From: Microbacterium schleiferi | GTDB taxonomy: Bacteria > Actinomycetota > Actinomycetes > Actinomycetales > Microbacteriaceae | Reading direction: 5' to 3' | NCBI RefSeq assembly: GCF_015565955.1 | Contig: NZ_CP064760.1 | Location: 3,100,001 to 3,164,000, forward strand | Length of the DNA: 64,000 nucleotides | Shown: positions 9,091 to 18,429 of the stretch, in pieces | Numbering within the stretch: the first letter of the stretch is position 1 | Layout: each line of letters starts with the position of its first letter | Program-made: the position numbers and the translations under genes | The notes under the pieces: generated by a model | What the model was told of the DNA's origin: nothing | What the model saw: the letters and a program-made list of their open reading frames with translations, nothing else | Databases searched by the model: none

Positions 9091-10082
9091 TCAGGTGGCC
9101 GCGCGGGCGAGCAGTTCGGCGCGCGGGTTCTCTTTCGGTTCAACCTCGCGGTACTTCTCGAGCGCCTCACGGGCTGCACCATCGACATGGGTGGGGACGG
9201 CGATCTGCACTTCGGCGAGGAGATCACCCGTTCCCTTCTGCGTCTGCACACCGCGGCCCTTGACGCGCAGGACCCGTCCCGAGGGGTGCCGGGGGCGACC
9301 CGCAGCTTGACCGGGTCGCCCCCGAGGGTGGGAACCTCGATCGTCGCGCCGAACACCGCTTCGGTGTAGGTCACGGGGACGACGACGCGCAGATTCAGGC
9401 CGTCGCGCGTGAACACCGGGTGCGGACGCACGGAGACCTGGACGACGATATCGCCGTTCTCACCACCGTCCGGGGAGGGACGGCCGCGACCACGCAGCCG
9501 GATCTTCTGGCCGTCGGCGACACCCGCGGGGATCTTCACCTTGAACGGGTGGCCATCCTCGGATTGCAGCGTGATCGTCTCGCCCTTGGTGGCGGTGACG
9601 AAATCGATCGTCGTGCGGGCGGTCACGTCGGCCCCACGCGTCGGTCCTCCGTAGCCGCGGAAACCTCCGGAGGGCTGCCCGAACCTGCCCGAGCCGAACG
9701 AGGTTCCGCCCCCTTGACCGAACATCGAGAAGATGTCGTCGAAGTCGGCGCTCTCGTAGCTGTATCCGCCCCGGCTCTGTCCGAACCTGCTGAAGACGTC
9801 CTCGAACCCGCCCGCGCCCTGGCCGCCCGCTGTGAAGCGGGCGCCGGAACCCATAGCGCGGATCTGGTCGTACTCCTCGCGCTGCTCAGGATCCGAGAGC
9901 ACCGCATACGCCTCGCTGATCTCCTTGAACCGGGCTTCGGCCGAGGCGTCGCCGGCGTTGGAGTCGGGGTGATACTGGCGGGCGAGTTTGCGGTATGTCT
10001 TCTTCAGGTCCGCTGCGGAGACATCCTTCGAGACCCCGAGGACCGTGTAGAAGTCCTTGTCGAACCAGTCTTGACTGGCCAT
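9091..10082 (-). CDS. dnaJ: Co-chaperone DnaJ, zinc-finger-less type, frameshifted
   Basis: A J domain (residues 1-75, HPD motif in ARQYHPDSNAG) is followed by a Gly/Phe-rich linker (about 80-150). The substrate-binding C-terminal domain follows directly, without the four CxxCxGxG zinc repeats. The frame breaks at a run of four G (plus strand 9283-9286). Adding one base gives APGTPSGRVLRVKGRGVQ and a normal end, ELLARAAT, at 9091, making 330 residues. Read as it stands, the frame runs into an Arg/Pro-rich tail ending at 9063 inside hspR. Since this is the operon's only dnaJ, a base-calling error is the simplest explanation. Confidence 0.88.
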
Positions 10083-10097
10083 CGATTGTCCTCCGTG

Positions 10098-10733
10098 CTA
10101 CTCAGCCGGCACGGCGACGACGACCTTCGCGGGGCGAAGCTCAATCGTCCCGAGACGATAGCCGACCTCCACGACCTCGAGGATCGTGGTTTCGGTAGCC
10201 CCGGGGGTGGGCTGCTGGAAGATCGCCTCGTGCTGCTGCGGGTCGAACACCTCGCCGGCTTCGCCGTAGGAGGTGACACCGAGCCGCTCGGCGACGGTAC
10301 GGATCTTGTCCGCGATCGCCGAGAAGGGCGTGCCCTCCTCGAGATCCCCGTGCTTGTCGGCGCGGTCGAGGTCATCGAGCACAGGGATAAGCCCCTTCGC
10401 GACCGCGCCCTGGGCGCGCTCGATCTCGATCTCCCGCTGTTCCTCCGTGCGGCGGCGATAGTTCGCGTACTCGGCCTGCAACCGCTTGAGGTCTGTCAGC
10501 AGCGCCGACTCCAGGTCAGCGAGTACGACATCCTCCGCGGCTGCGGCATCCGCCGACTGCGCGGCGCCGAGGATGTCGTCGACCGTGAGGTCGTCCTGCT
10601 CAGCGCCGGCGCCGCCGGGACCGGCGGAGGTGTCCTCCGGTCCCGGCGTTGCCGCATCGTCAGCAGCGCCATCAGGTCCGACTCCGGAGTCCTTCTCCGA
10701 AGGGGTGGGCTCTTCGTCGTCCTTGCGTGCCAT
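10098..10733 (-). CDS. grpE: Nucleotide exchange factor GrpE
   Basis: The 211-residue protein has an acidic Ala/Asp-rich N-terminus (1-65), a long coiled-coil helix (about 66-125, LKRLQAEYANYRRRTEEQRE) and the C-terminal beta domain. The family signature lies around FDPQQHEAIFQQP and VEVGYRLGTIELRPAKVVVA. GrpE releases ADP from DnaK. It sits 11 bp after dnaK and 15 bp before dnaJ, so the genes are co-transcribed. Confidence 0.95.
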   Translation of the reverse strand: MARKDDEEPTPSEKDSGVGPDGAADDAATPGPEDTSAGPGGAGAEQDDLTVDDILGAAQSADAAAAEDVVLADLESALLTDLKRLQAEYANYRRRTEEQREIEIERAQGAVAKGLIPVLDDLDRADKHGDLEEGTPFSAIADKIRTVAERLGVTSYGEAGEVFDPQQHEAIFQQPTPGATETTILEVVEVGYRLGTIELRPAKVVVAVPAE

Positions 10734-10744
10734 GATTTCTTCGC

Positions 10745-12613
10745 TTACTTCTTGTCGTCTTCGTCCTCGACGACCTCGGCGTCGATGACATCCTCGTCGG
10801 GGTTGGGCACGTCGCCCGAGCCCGGCTCGCTGGCGGCCGGGTCGGGGTTCTCGCCCGCGGCTTGCCCTGCCTGGTAGATGGCTTCACCCAGCTGCGACTG
10901 GCTCTGGTTCAGCTTGTCGAACGCGGTCTTCACCGCGTCGTCATCGTCGCCGGCCAGCGCCGTCTTGAGCGCATCGACATCGGCCTGCACCGAGGTCTTG
11001 ACGTCGTCGGGCAGCTTGTCCTCGTTGTCCTTGATGAGCTTCTCGATCGAGTACGAGAGGGTCTCTGCCTGGTTGCGGGTCTCGGCGGACTCACGACGCT
11101 TCTTGTCTTCCGCGGCGTGCTCCTCGGCCTCGCGAACCATGCGCTCGATGTCGTCCTTCGGCAGCGACGAGCCACCGGTGATCGTCATCGACTGCTCCTT
11201 GCCCGTGCCCTTGTCCTTGGCGGACACGTGCACGATGCCGTTCGCGTCGATGTCGAAGGTCACCTCGACCTGCGGGATGCCGCGCGGCGCCGGAGCGATA
11301 CCGGTGAGCTCGAACGTGCCCAGCGGCTTGTTGTCGCGCGTGAACTCGCGCTCGCCCTGGAAGACCTGGATCGCGACCGACGGCTGGTTGTCGTCGGCGG
11401 TCGTGAAGGTCTCGCTGCGCTTGGTCGGGATCGCCGTGTTGCGCTCGATGAGCTTGGTCATGATGCCGCCCTTGGTCTCGATACCGAGGCTCAGCGGGGT
11501 GACATCGATCAGCAGCACATCCTTGCGCTCGCCCTTGAGGACGCCGGCCTGCAGGGCGGCGCCGACGGCGACGACCTCATCCGGGTTGACGCCCTTGTTG
11601 GGCTCCTTGCCGCCGGTCTCCTTCTTGACCAGGTCGCCCACGGCGGGCATACGGGTCGATCCGCCGACGAGCACGACATGGTCGATGTCGTCAACCTTGA
11701 TGCCGGCTTCGCGGATGACGTCCTCGAACGGCTTCTTGGTGCGGTCGAGCAGGTCCTTGGTGAGGTCCTCGAACTTCGCGCGGGTGATCGTCTCGGACAG
11801 CGACACCGGGCCGTTCTCGGTCAGCGACAGGTAGGGCAGGTTCACGCTCGTCGATGCCGAGCTCGACAGCTCCTTCTTGGCCTGTTCCGCAGCCTCCTTG
11901 AGACGCTGCAGGGCGATCTTGTCGCCCGAGACATCCACACCTGTCGTGTCCTTGAACTGCTTGATCAGGTAGTCGACGACGCGCTGGTCCCAGTCGTCGC
12001 CACCGAGGCGGTTGTCACCGGCGGTCGAGCGCACCTGGATCGTCGAGAAGTCATCGTCCTTGCCCACCTCGAGCAGGGAGACATCGAAGGTTCCACCACC
12101 GAGGTCGAAGACGAGGATGAGCTCATCCTCCTTGCCGCGGTCGAGGCCATAGGCCAGCGCGGCAGCGGTCGGCTCATTGATGATGCGCAGGACGTTGAGG
12201 CCTGCGATCTCGCCGGCTTCCTTCGTGGCCTGACGCTCGGCGTCGTTGAAGTACGCGGGAACGGTGATGACGGCATCCGTCACCGAGTCGCCGAGGTACT
12301 GCTCGGCGTCGTGCTTGAGCTTGGCGAGGATACGGGCCGAGATCTCCTGCGGCGTGTACTTCTTGCCGTCGACATCGAAGGTCCAGTCGGTGCCCATGTG
12401 GCGCTTGACCGACGAGACGGTGCGGTCGACGTTGGTGACGGCCTGGCGCTTCGCGGTCTCGCCGACGAGCACCTCGCCATCCTTCGTGAAGGCAACCACC
12501 GAGGGGGTGGTACGGAAGCCCTCGGCGTTGGCGATGACCTTGGGCTCGCCGCCCTCGAGGACGCTGACGACGGAGTTGGTGGTTCCGAGGTCGATTCCCA
12601 CTGCACGTGGCAT
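10745..12613 (-). CDS. dnaK: Molecular chaperone DnaK (Hsp70)
   Basis: The 622-residue protein starts [20 protein letters not shown]. It has the Hsp70 ATPase domain (1-360, with phosphate motifs GIDLGTTNS and [12 protein letters not shown]), a substrate-binding domain and a helical lid. The acidic tail ends [14 protein letters not shown], matching the usual EEVD-like bacterial ending. The ATG at 12613 has an AAGGAGA ribosome site 6 nt upstream. It is the first gene of the HspR-controlled operon and is probably highly expressed: the antisense frames are open only because of strong codon bias. Confidence 0.98.
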   Translation of the reverse strand: MPRAVGIDLGTTNSVVSVLEGGEPKVIANAEGFRTTPSVVAFTKDGEVLVGETAKRQAVTNVDRTVSSVKRHMGTDWTFDVDGKKYTPQEISARILAKLKHDAEQYLGDSVTDAVITVPAYFNDAERQATKEAGEIAGLNVLRIINEPTAAALAYGLDRGKEDELILVFDLGGGTFDVSLLEVGKDDDFSTIQVRSTAGDNRLGGDDWDQRVVDYLIKQFKDTTGVDVSGDKIALQRLKEAAEQAKKELSSSASTSVNLPYLSLTENGPVSLSETITRAKFEDLTKDLLDRTKKPFEDVIREAGIKVDDIDHVVLVGGSTRMPAVGDLVKKETGGKEPNKGVNPDEVVAVGAALQAGVLKGERKDVLLIDVTPLSLGIETKGGIMTKLIERNTAIPTKRSETFTTADDNQPSVAIQVFQGEREFTRDNKPLGTFELTGIAPAPRGIPQVEVTFDIDANGIVHVSAKDKGTGKEQSMTITGGSSLPKDDIERMVREAEEHAAEDKKRRESAETRNQAETLSYSIEKLIKDNEDKLPDDVKTSVQADVDALKTALAGDDDDAVKTAFDKLNQSQSQLGEAIYQAGQAAGENPDPAASEPGSGDVPNPDEDVIDAEVVEDEDDKK

Positions 12614-12692
12614 CTGATTCTCCTTGTTTTGCGTGGAAGCGATGTTCCGGTTGAAAAGTCGACTCGCGGCTTCCCGAGCGGCTACGCACGAG

Positions 12693-12713
12693 GTTGAGTC
12701 GCGATGGCTCAAG
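12693..12713. promoter_or_regulatory. HAIR operator (HspR binding site), proximal
   Basis: GTTGAGT-N7-GCTCAAG matches the HAIR consensus CTTGAGT-N7-ACTCAAG at six of seven positions in each arm. It covers the start-site side of the dnaK promoter and overlaps the last two bases of the -10 hexamer, so bound HspR would block polymerase. Confidence 0.88.
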
Positions 12714-12740
12714 CGTAGCGATCCCCTCAACGCCTGTCAA
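12712..12740 (-). promoter_or_regulatory. dnaK operon promoter
   Basis: On the minus strand a perfect -35 TTGACA (12740-12735) is followed by a 17-bp spacer and -10 TACGCT (12717-12712). This is a strong housekeeping-type promoter for dnaK-grpE-dnaJ-hspR. It leaves an untranslated leader of about 90 nt before the dnaK ATG at 12613. Confidence 0.85.
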
Positions 12741-12745
12741 CTGAA

Positions 12746-12766
12746 CCTGAGTCGAGTCATATCAAG
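12746..12766. promoter_or_regulatory. Second, degenerate HAIR-like site upstream of the dnaK -35
   Basis: CCTGAGT-N7-TATCAAG matches the HAIR arms at 6/7 and 5/7 positions with the correct 7-nt spacer. It lies just upstream of TTGACA, so two HspR dimers could bracket the promoter. It also lies 24 bp before the divergent acetyltransferase gene. Confidence 0.6.
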
Positions 12767-12789
12767 TTTGCAGGAACGATAATGATCGC

Positions 12790-13356
12790 GTGAACCTTCC
12801 CTGGCGCTTCGCCCCGCTGCTCGGCGAACGCGTGACCCTGGATCTGCTGCGCGCCGATGACCTCGATGCGCTGAGCACCATCCAGGGAGACGCGTCGATC
12901 GTGCGCTACATGATGTACGAGGCTCGGTCGCGGGAGCAGGTCGCGGACGCCATCGCTCGCGACGGCGCCCGCGACAGCCTCGAGAAGGCCGGCGATTACG
13001 TACAGCCGGCCATCCGCGATGCCGATGGTCGGCTTGTCGGGACGCTCTACTTCCGCCTGGCCAGCACCGACGACCGCACTGCCGAGATCGGGTGGCTGCT
13101 GTCGGCATCCGAGCGGGGCAAGGGGTACGCGACCGAAGCCGCTGCGATGTTCCTCCGCCTCGCGTTCGACGACCTCGGCATGCATCGCGTGACCGCGGAG
13201 CTCGATCCGCGCAATGACGCCTCTGCGGCCGTGTGCCAGCGGCTCGGCATGCGTCAGGAGGCCCACTTACGCGAGAACCTCTGGCTCAAGGGCGAGTGGG
13301 TCGACACCGCCATCTTCGCGATCCTCGAGCAGGACTATCGACGGGCACGCGCGTAA
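12790..13356 (+). CDS. GNAT family N-acetyltransferase (RimJ/RimL-like)
   Basis: The 188-residue protein starts at GTG 12790 and has the acetyl-CoA loop ASERGKGYATEAAAMFLRLA (about 111-130), in the R/Q-x-x-G-x-A place of GNAT enzymes. The C-terminal strand signature HRVTAELDPRNDASAAVCQR is typical of Acetyltransf_3 proteins that modify N-termini, antibiotics or small amines. It is divergent from dnaK with 176 bp between starts, so it may share that regulatory region. Substrate unknown. Confidence 0.8.
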   Translation: MNLPWRFAPLLGERVTLDLLRADDLDALSTIQGDASIVRYMMYEARSREQVADAIARDGARDSLEKAGDYVQPAIRDADGRLVGTLYFRLASTDDRTAEIGWLLSASERGKGYATEAAAMFLRLAFDDLGMHRVTAELDPRNDASAAVCQRLGMRQEAHLRENLWLKGEWVDTAIFAILEQDYRRARA

Positions 13357-13361
13357 GCTGC

Positions 13362-13438
13362 GCGCTCCAACTCCTGCAAATTGCAGCGACGCGGGCTACG
13401 CGCCGTGACTGCCCTCCCTTTTGCAGGAGTTGGAGCGC
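13362..13438. repeat. Inverted repeat, 19-bp arms, between acetyltransferase and membrane-protein genes
   Basis: Arms 13362-13380 and 13420-13438 are perfect reverse complements (GCGCTCCAACTCCTGCAAA and its complement) around a 39-nt loop. The hairpin sits between convergent genes and could end transcription from both sides, although there is no T tract. The inner core ACTCCTGCA/TGCAGGAGT recurs in an inverted repeat at 50476-50539. Confidence 0.9.
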
Positions 13439-13447
13439 GAAGGCAGC

Positions 13448-14065
13448 TCACACGAGCTTGGCGAGGGTCTGCAGCGCGATCACGAGAAACCCGAGTCCGA
13501 TCAGGATGCCGAGAGCGACTGCCCGCTCCCACCACCGTGCGTGCGAGCGACGCACGGCGAGCCAGCCGATCAGGCCGAGGGTGGCGATGTAGACGATCGC
13601 GGCGGCGCTTATCGCCGTGGACAGGTCGATGATCTCGAGCCAGCCGAGCAGCATCAGACCGCCCGGCACGACAACCGTCGATAGGCCGCCGCCCGCGACA
13701 CGTATGAGCACGACCCAGTCTGCGCCGTGGGGAAACTCACCTTCCACCGCGAGGTGCGAGACCATGTCTGACACCAGCCCCGCGATCGTGATACCGAGCA
13801 CGCCGAACAACAGCGCGAGCAGTGCGTGGTCGGCGTCCTCATGATCGGAACCGGCAACCACGAGCACGATCGCCAAGCCCGTGAAGGTGGCGTAGATCCG
13901 CTCTCGAAGATAGGCGCCGACCGCACGGTGCCCACCGGTGTTGAAGAGCCGGTCATACCGCCGCTGCATCGACGAACCACCCTCGGGGGCGGCCTCGAGG
14001 CCATCGTGCGCGCTCCCCGATCGGCCATCATCGCGGGGCTCGTCGGCTGACGCTGGCGTCATCAT
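13448..14065 (-). CDS. Membrane protein of unknown function
   Basis: The 205-residue protein has a charged N-terminus and a short motif MQRRYDRLFNTGGHRAVGAY. About five hydrophobic helices follow. The start is either of two adjacent ATGs (14065 or 14062). It follows the antiporter gene at 14081 on the same strand with a gap of about 15 bp, so it is probably the last gene of the KhtT/KhtU-like operon. I do not recognise the family. Confidence 0.7.
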   Translation of the reverse strand: MMTPASADEPRDDGRSGSAHDGLEAAPEGGSSMQRRYDRLFNTGGHRAVGAYLRERIYATFTGLAIVLVVAGSDHEDADHALLALLFGVLGITIAGLVSDMVSHLAVEGEFPHGADWVVLIRVAGGGLSTVVVPGGLMLLGWLEIIDLSTAISAAAIVYIATLGLIGWLAVRRSHARWWERAVALGILIGLGFLVIALQTLAKLV

Positions 14066-14080
14066 GTGCACACCGTACCG

Positions 14081-15289
14081 TCAGGCCTCGGCCGCCGCCG
14101 CTCGCTGCCGCATCCGTCGCGCCTTCTGCCTGCCCTTGGCCCAGCGATCGAAGCGCTCGGTGTCGGGAAGACGAGCCAGGAGCGGACCGATGACGATGGT
14201 GATGAGCACGTATGCCGTGGCGAGCGCGGCCAGCGATCGGTCAGCGCCGGCTGACACGGCGAGCCCCGCGATGACGATCGAGAACTCTCCGCGTGGCGTG
14301 AGGGCGAATCCAGCGCGCCAGCGACCGGGTTCGGCGATGCCGGCTTTGCGTGCCGCGAGGTACCCGGTGAGCACCTTCGTGGCCATCGTGACGATCGCGA
14401 GGATGAGCGCGGGGACGAGAACCGGCGGAAGGTCGGCGGGGTTGGTCGACAGTCCGAAGAACAAGAAGAACACCGCCGCGAACAGGTCACGAAGCGGGGT
14501 GAGGACCTGCGTCGCGTGTTCCGCGGCGGGACCCGAGATCGCGATCCCGACCAGGAACGCCCCGACCGCGGCCGACACGTTGGCCTCGGCGGCAAGTCCG
14601 GCGACGATCAGCGTGAGCCCCAGCACCGACAGCAGCAGCACATCCGCGCGCTTGGACCAGACGAGCTTGGAGACGAGCGGTCCGTGCCGGAGCGCGACCC
14701 AGAGGATGAGCAGCACTGCCGCGAGGGCGATCGTCACGCTGATCGCGCCGGCGGCAAGATCCATGCCGATGAGGACGGCGGTCAGGACGGGCAGGTAGAA
14801 CGCCATGGCCAGGTCTTCGATCACGAGGATCGAGAGGATCGTCGGCGTCTCCCGGTTGGGGAGGCGCCCGAGGTCTTGCAGGAGCTTCGCGACGACGCCG
14901 GATGAGGAGATCCACGTGATCCCGGCCAGCACGAGGGCGCCCACCGGTCCCCACCCGAGGACGAAACCGGCGATGGCGCCGGGAATCGCGTTCAGGGCCA
15001 TGTCGAATCCGCCGGCCACCCGCGAACGATTGAGGCTGCCCATCAGCTCTTTGGCGTTGTACTCGAGACCGAGCATCACCAGCAGCAGGATGACGCCGAT
15101 CTCGGCGCCGACCTCGATGAACTCCTCGCCCTGCGAGATCGGCAGAATGCCGCCCTCGCCGAAGGCGAGCCCGCCCAGCAGGATCAGGGGAATCGGTGAG
15201 ATCCCGATGCGCCCCGCGAGGCGACCCAGCAGCGCAATGCCAAACAGCAGCGCGCCGATCTCAAGAAAGAGCAGCGCGCCATCATGCAT
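14081..15289 (-). CDS. Cation/proton antiporter, CPA2 (Kef/KhtU) family
   Basis: The 402-residue membrane protein has about 12 helices and typical Na+/H+ exchanger domain motifs (LLVMLGLEYNAKEL near the N-terminus, AVGAFLVGIAISGP mid-protein). No TrkA-N domain is fused to it. The regulatory part is the separate gene 15293-15781 just upstream, 3 bp away. This is the KhtT-KhtU arrangement for K+ (or NH4+) efflux against H+ influx. Cation choice is inferred. Confidence 0.85.
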   Translation of the reverse strand: MHDGALLFLEIGALLFGIALLGRLAGRIGISPIPLILLGGLAFGEGGILPISQGEEFIEVGAEIGVILLLVMLGLEYNAKELMGSLNRSRVAGGFDMALNAIPGAIAGFVLGWGPVGALVLAGITWISSSGVVAKLLQDLGRLPNRETPTILSILVIEDLAMAFYLPVLTAVLIGMDLAAGAISVTIALAAVLLILWVALRHGPLVSKLVWSKRADVLLLSVLGLTLIVAGLAAEANVSAAVGAFLVGIAISGPAAEHATQVLTPLRDLFAAVFFLFFGLSTNPADLPPVLVPALILAIVTMATKVLTGYLAARKAGIAEPGRWRAGFALTPRGEFSIVIAGLAVSAGADRSLAALATAYVLITIVIGPLLARLPDTERFDRWAKGRQKARRMRQRAAAAEA

Positions 15290-15292
15290 CGA

Positions 15293-15781
15293 TCAGGCGC
15301 CGTTCAGGATCCGGACCAGGTGCTCAAGGCCCTCACGGGTACCGACGACGACGAGGGTGTCCCCGGCGCGCAACGCGTCGGAGGGCTCGGGCGCCGGGAT
15401 GACACCCGACTCCCGCACGATAGCCACGATCGAGCAGCGCGTGAGAGTGCGCGCTTTCGTGTCCCCGAGGGGGCGCCCGACGTACGGGGAATCTGCCCGC
15501 ACGGGAATCTTCTCCATCTGCAGGCCGGCGAACGCCTCCTGCAGTCCCGCCAGTTGCGTCAGGATCACCGACCCACCGAGCACTTCCGACAGGGCCGTGG
15601 CCTCGTCATCCGTCAACGCGAGCGTGTCACCGCAACGGTCGGGGTCGTCCTCATCCGAGATCGCGATCTCGCGCCCACCGTCGCGGAAGTTGACCACCGA
15701 CAGACGCCGACCATCGTCGGTGAGAATGTCGTGACGGATGCCGATACCGGGCAGTTCGGCGCGCTCCACGTGAACGGGCAT
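15293..15781 (-). CDS. KhtT-like regulatory subunit with TrkA-C (RCK_C) domain
   Basis: The soluble protein has 162 residues. The N-terminal half (1-75) resembles the KhtT N-terminal domain (ERAELPGIGIRHDILTDDGR). The second half (about 80-162) is an RCK_C/TrkA-C ligand-binding domain ending TLVVVGTREGLEHLVRIL. In KhtTU this subunit gates the antiporter in response to nucleotides and pH. It is the first gene of a three-gene minus-strand operon with the antiporter and a membrane protein. Confidence 0.85.
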   Translation of the reverse strand: MPVHVERAELPGIGIRHDILTDDGRRLSVVNFRDGGREIAISDEDDPDRCGDTLALTDDEATALSEVLGGSVILTQLAGLQEAFAGLQMEKIPVRADSPYVGRPLGDTKARTLTRCSIVAIVRESGVIPAPEPSDALRAGDTLVVVGTREGLEHLVRILNGA

Positions 15782-15843
15782 GCGCCCATCTTCGCACCAA
15801 AAGGGCTACCCAACGTTCACTCTGGGGCCCTAGCGTATGGCGA

Positions 15844-17297
15844 ATGAGCGACAGTGAGCCCGAACTCCGCCGTCCCCGGGCCTCGGCATCCGACCCGAGC
15901 GCAGTACCGACGCCTCCGCCCACCACCGACACCGATGCTCTCGAGAGCGTTGCGGTGCTGTTCCAGGACTCGACAGAGGAACGCGAAATACCCCGCAAGC
16001 AGGTCATTTCGTGGGCGTTCTGGGACTGGGCCACCCAGCCGTTCAACTCCGTCATCCTGACGTTCGTCTTCGCCGCCCTCTACCTCGTCTCCGACAGCTT
16101 CCTGCCCCCGACATCGCGGCGCTGCCCGACACGTCCGCGGTCAAAGAGGGGGCGCTCGCCGATCTCACCAGCGGGTACGGCTTGGTCACCACTATCGCGG
16201 GGCTGCTGATCCTGTTTCTCGCGCCCGTCCTCGGCCAGCAAGCTGACCGCCGCGGAAGCAAGAAGCGGTGGCTGTTCGTGTTCACGATGCTGCTCGCGCT
16301 GGTGCAGTTCGCGCTCTTCTTCGTCTACGCCCAGCCGGTCTTCTTCTGGTACGGCGCCGCGGTTCTGGCGATCGGTGCGGTGATCTCGGAGATCGCGGGG
16401 GTCAACTACAACGCCCTGCTCGTGCAGGTCTCGACCCCGAAGACCGTCGGCAAGGTCAGCGGCCTCGGCTGGGGCATGGGGTACATCGGCGGAATCGTCG
16501 CGCTCGTGATCGTGGTCGCGCTCACCTTCGCCGACTGGTTCGGGATGGACACCTCCGACGGGCTCGCGTACCGCCTCATCGCCGTCGGATGCGGGGTGTG
16601 GACGATCCTGTTCTCGATCCCGCTCTTCCGGAATGTGCCCGAGCCCGCGCCCACTGCTCCGGGTCAGAGCGTGGGGTTTTTCCGCAGCTACGTTGTGCTC
16701 GTCAAGGACATCGCTCGCCTGTTCCGGGAGCACCGACCCACGTTCTGGTTCCTCGCCGCGAGCGCCGTCTACCGCGACGGCCTCGCCGGTGTCTTCGCGT
16801 TCGGCGGTGTGCTCGCGGCCGTCGCCTTCGGGTTCGGGCCGACCGACGTCATCCTGTTCGCGATTGCCGCCAATGTCGTGGCGGGTCTGTCAACGATCAT
16901 CGCGGGGCGTTTCGACGACAGGTTCGGCGCGAAGGCCGTCATCGTCGTCGCGCTCACGACGCTCGTGCTCATGGCGTTCGTGGTGTTCGCGTTCCACGAT
17001 CTGGGTGCCGTCATCTTCTGGATCGGAGGCCTCATCCTCTCCGCCATGGTCGGCCCGGCGCAGGCCGCGAGCCGCTCCCTGCTCGCCCGCGTTACGCCGA
17101 CCGGGATGCAGGGCGAGATCTTCGGCCTGTACGCCACCACCGGGCGCGTTGCGAGCTTCCTGTCCCCGCTGATGTGGACAGTATTCATCGCGGCCTTCGG
17201 CTCGACGATCTTCGGGGTTCTCGGCATCGGACTGGTGCTGCTGCTCGGCCTCATCCTGCTGCTGTTCGTGCGGCTGCCCAAGCGCTCGACCATCTGA
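15844..17297 (+). CDS. MFS transporter, UMF1/Atg22-like, frameshifted
   Basis: The first frame (from 15844) contains the UMF1 signature ISWAFWDWATQPFNSVILTF. It is broken at five C (16105-16109), and the second frame continues ALPDTSAVKEGALADLTSGY to the stop at 17297. One added C gives SFLPPDIAALPDTS and a 484-residue protein with about 12 membrane helices and a 55-residue N-terminal cytoplasmic extension. UMF1 members are related to fungal vacuolar amino-acid effluxers; bacterial substrates are unknown. It is read as a sequencing error because the remaining sequence is intact. Confidence 0.8.
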
Positions 17298-17310
17298 GCC
17301 CCGCGCCCGG

Positions 17311-17668
17311 GTCGCCGAGGTAGGCGAATTCCGCGAGGTAGGACGATGCAGACGGCATCCGTCCTACCTCGGCGACTCGTCCTACCCCGGTGCGGTCAGC
17401 GCGGAGGCGGTCTGAGCGCGGCGCCTGAGTAGCCGAGGACATCAGAGGGTCGCGCCCGGCGTCGCGGATGTAGGCCCCATCCGCGAGGTAGGACGATGTG
17501 CGCAGCATCCGTCCTACGCCGGTGATTGGTCCTACCCCGGTGAGGTCAGCGCGAAGGTGGCCTGCGGGCGGCGCCAGCGTCGCGGATGTAGGAGAAATCC
17601 GGCAGGCAGGACGATGCGGGCAGCATCCGTCCTACGCCGGTGATTCGTCCTACCTCGGTGAGGTCAGC
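17311..17668. repeat. Three 90-nt structured repeats
   Basis: The 404-bp gap after the MFS gene contains no convincing gene. It holds three copies of a unit of exactly 90 nt at 17311-17400, 17461-17550 and 17579-17668, separated by 60 and 28 nt of unrelated sequence. Each copy starts GTCGC and ends GGTCAGC. Each has a hairpin GTAGGACGATG...CATCCGTCCTAC and a further CGTCCTACC element that could pair with the first arm instead. Changes between copies spare the pairing arms. Confidence 0.9.
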
Positions 17669-17701
17669 CCGGCGCGGGCAGCGGCGTTGCAGCAGCTTGA
17701 G

Positions 17702-18286
17702 TCAGGTCGGCCAGGCGTCGGCCAGCTTGGTCAGCAGGTGGGCAAGGTCGGCGCGTTCGGCATCCGAGAAGGATGCCAGAGCCGTCGTGATCGCGTCGCG
17801 GCGCTGATCACGAAAGCCGCGGACGAAGGTCTCACCCTTCTCGGTGAGGACGATCCGCGTGCGTCGGGCGTCGTCGGGATCGGCCTCTCGACGCACGAGT
17901 CCGAACTCGACGCCCTGCTGCACCAGGCGTGACGCACGGGGCTGATCGACGCCGATCGCCTCGCCGAGCTCGCTCACAGTGAGCGGATGATCGCTGGATG
18001 CCAGCACCTCGAGCACGCGCATCCGTGCCGGTCCCGAGATGCGGGCGGCGCCGCGCTGTGCCATCGGCCCCATCGGTCCCGCCCACGGCCCCCAGCCTCC
18101 TGGCGGACCGAAGCCAGGACCGCCGCGGTGGTGCCGCCGACCGCCGTGACCCCCCTCGTCCTGGGAGGAGTGATCGTGCGAGCCGTGCGGCCCCGGGGGC
18201 ATCCATCCGCGCGGCCCACCCCGCCCGCGCAGGCGAACCAGCGCCGCCGCGATCTGATCGATGGGGTCGGAGGGCGAGTTCGGCAT
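17702..18286 (-). CDS. MarR family regulator with Gly/His/Pro-rich insert
   Basis: The 194-residue protein has a short N-terminal helix, then a long Gly/His/Pro-rich stretch (about 20-78, including HDHSSQDEGGHGGRRHHRGG). A MarR winged helix follows (about 85-160, LTVSELGEAIGVDQPRASRLV) with the wing READPDDARRTRIVLTEKG. The His-rich part might bind metal; this is inference. It is divergent from a second His/Gly-rich MarR-like gene at 18430. The shared 143-bp gap has a palindrome at 18308-18332. Confidence 0.8.
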   Translation of the reverse strand: MPNSPSDPIDQIAAALVRLRGRGGPRGWMPPGPHGSHDHSSQDEGGHGGRRHHRGGPGFGPPGGWGPWAGPMGPMAQRGAARISGPARMRVLEVLASSDHPLTVSELGEAIGVDQPRASRLVQQGVEFGLVRREADPDDARRTRIVLTEKGETFVRGFRDQRRDAITTALASFSDAERADLAHLLTKLADAWPT

Positions 18287-18307
18287 CCTTCCAATTTACA
18301 TGCGAGT

Positions 18308-18332
18308 TGACATGGATACCGAATACATGTCA
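18308..18332. promoter_or_regulatory. Candidate operator between divergent MarR-like genes
   Basis: TGACATG-N11-CATGTCA is a perfect 7-bp inverted repeat lying 22 bp upstream of the minus-strand start and about 100 bp upstream of the plus-strand gene. The core ACATG is repeated nearby. It is a plausible MarR-type operator serving both genes; it includes TTGACA, which could be a -35 for the plus-strand gene. Confidence 0.6.
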
Positions 18333-18429
18333 CCATACAACTACATGCTACAGAGCATGCACTTCCGACCGCGACGCCGATCGAGCGTCCCGGAACCCCG
18401 CGGGCCCCGCCCGCCAGAGAGGATTCACC

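Noticed and set aside
10862..12697. 611-codon open frame on the plus strand, antisense to dnaK
   Set aside because: It is exactly complementary to dnaK, has repetitive Leu/Val/Arg/Asp composition and no family features; it stays open because dnaK uses G/C-ending codons.
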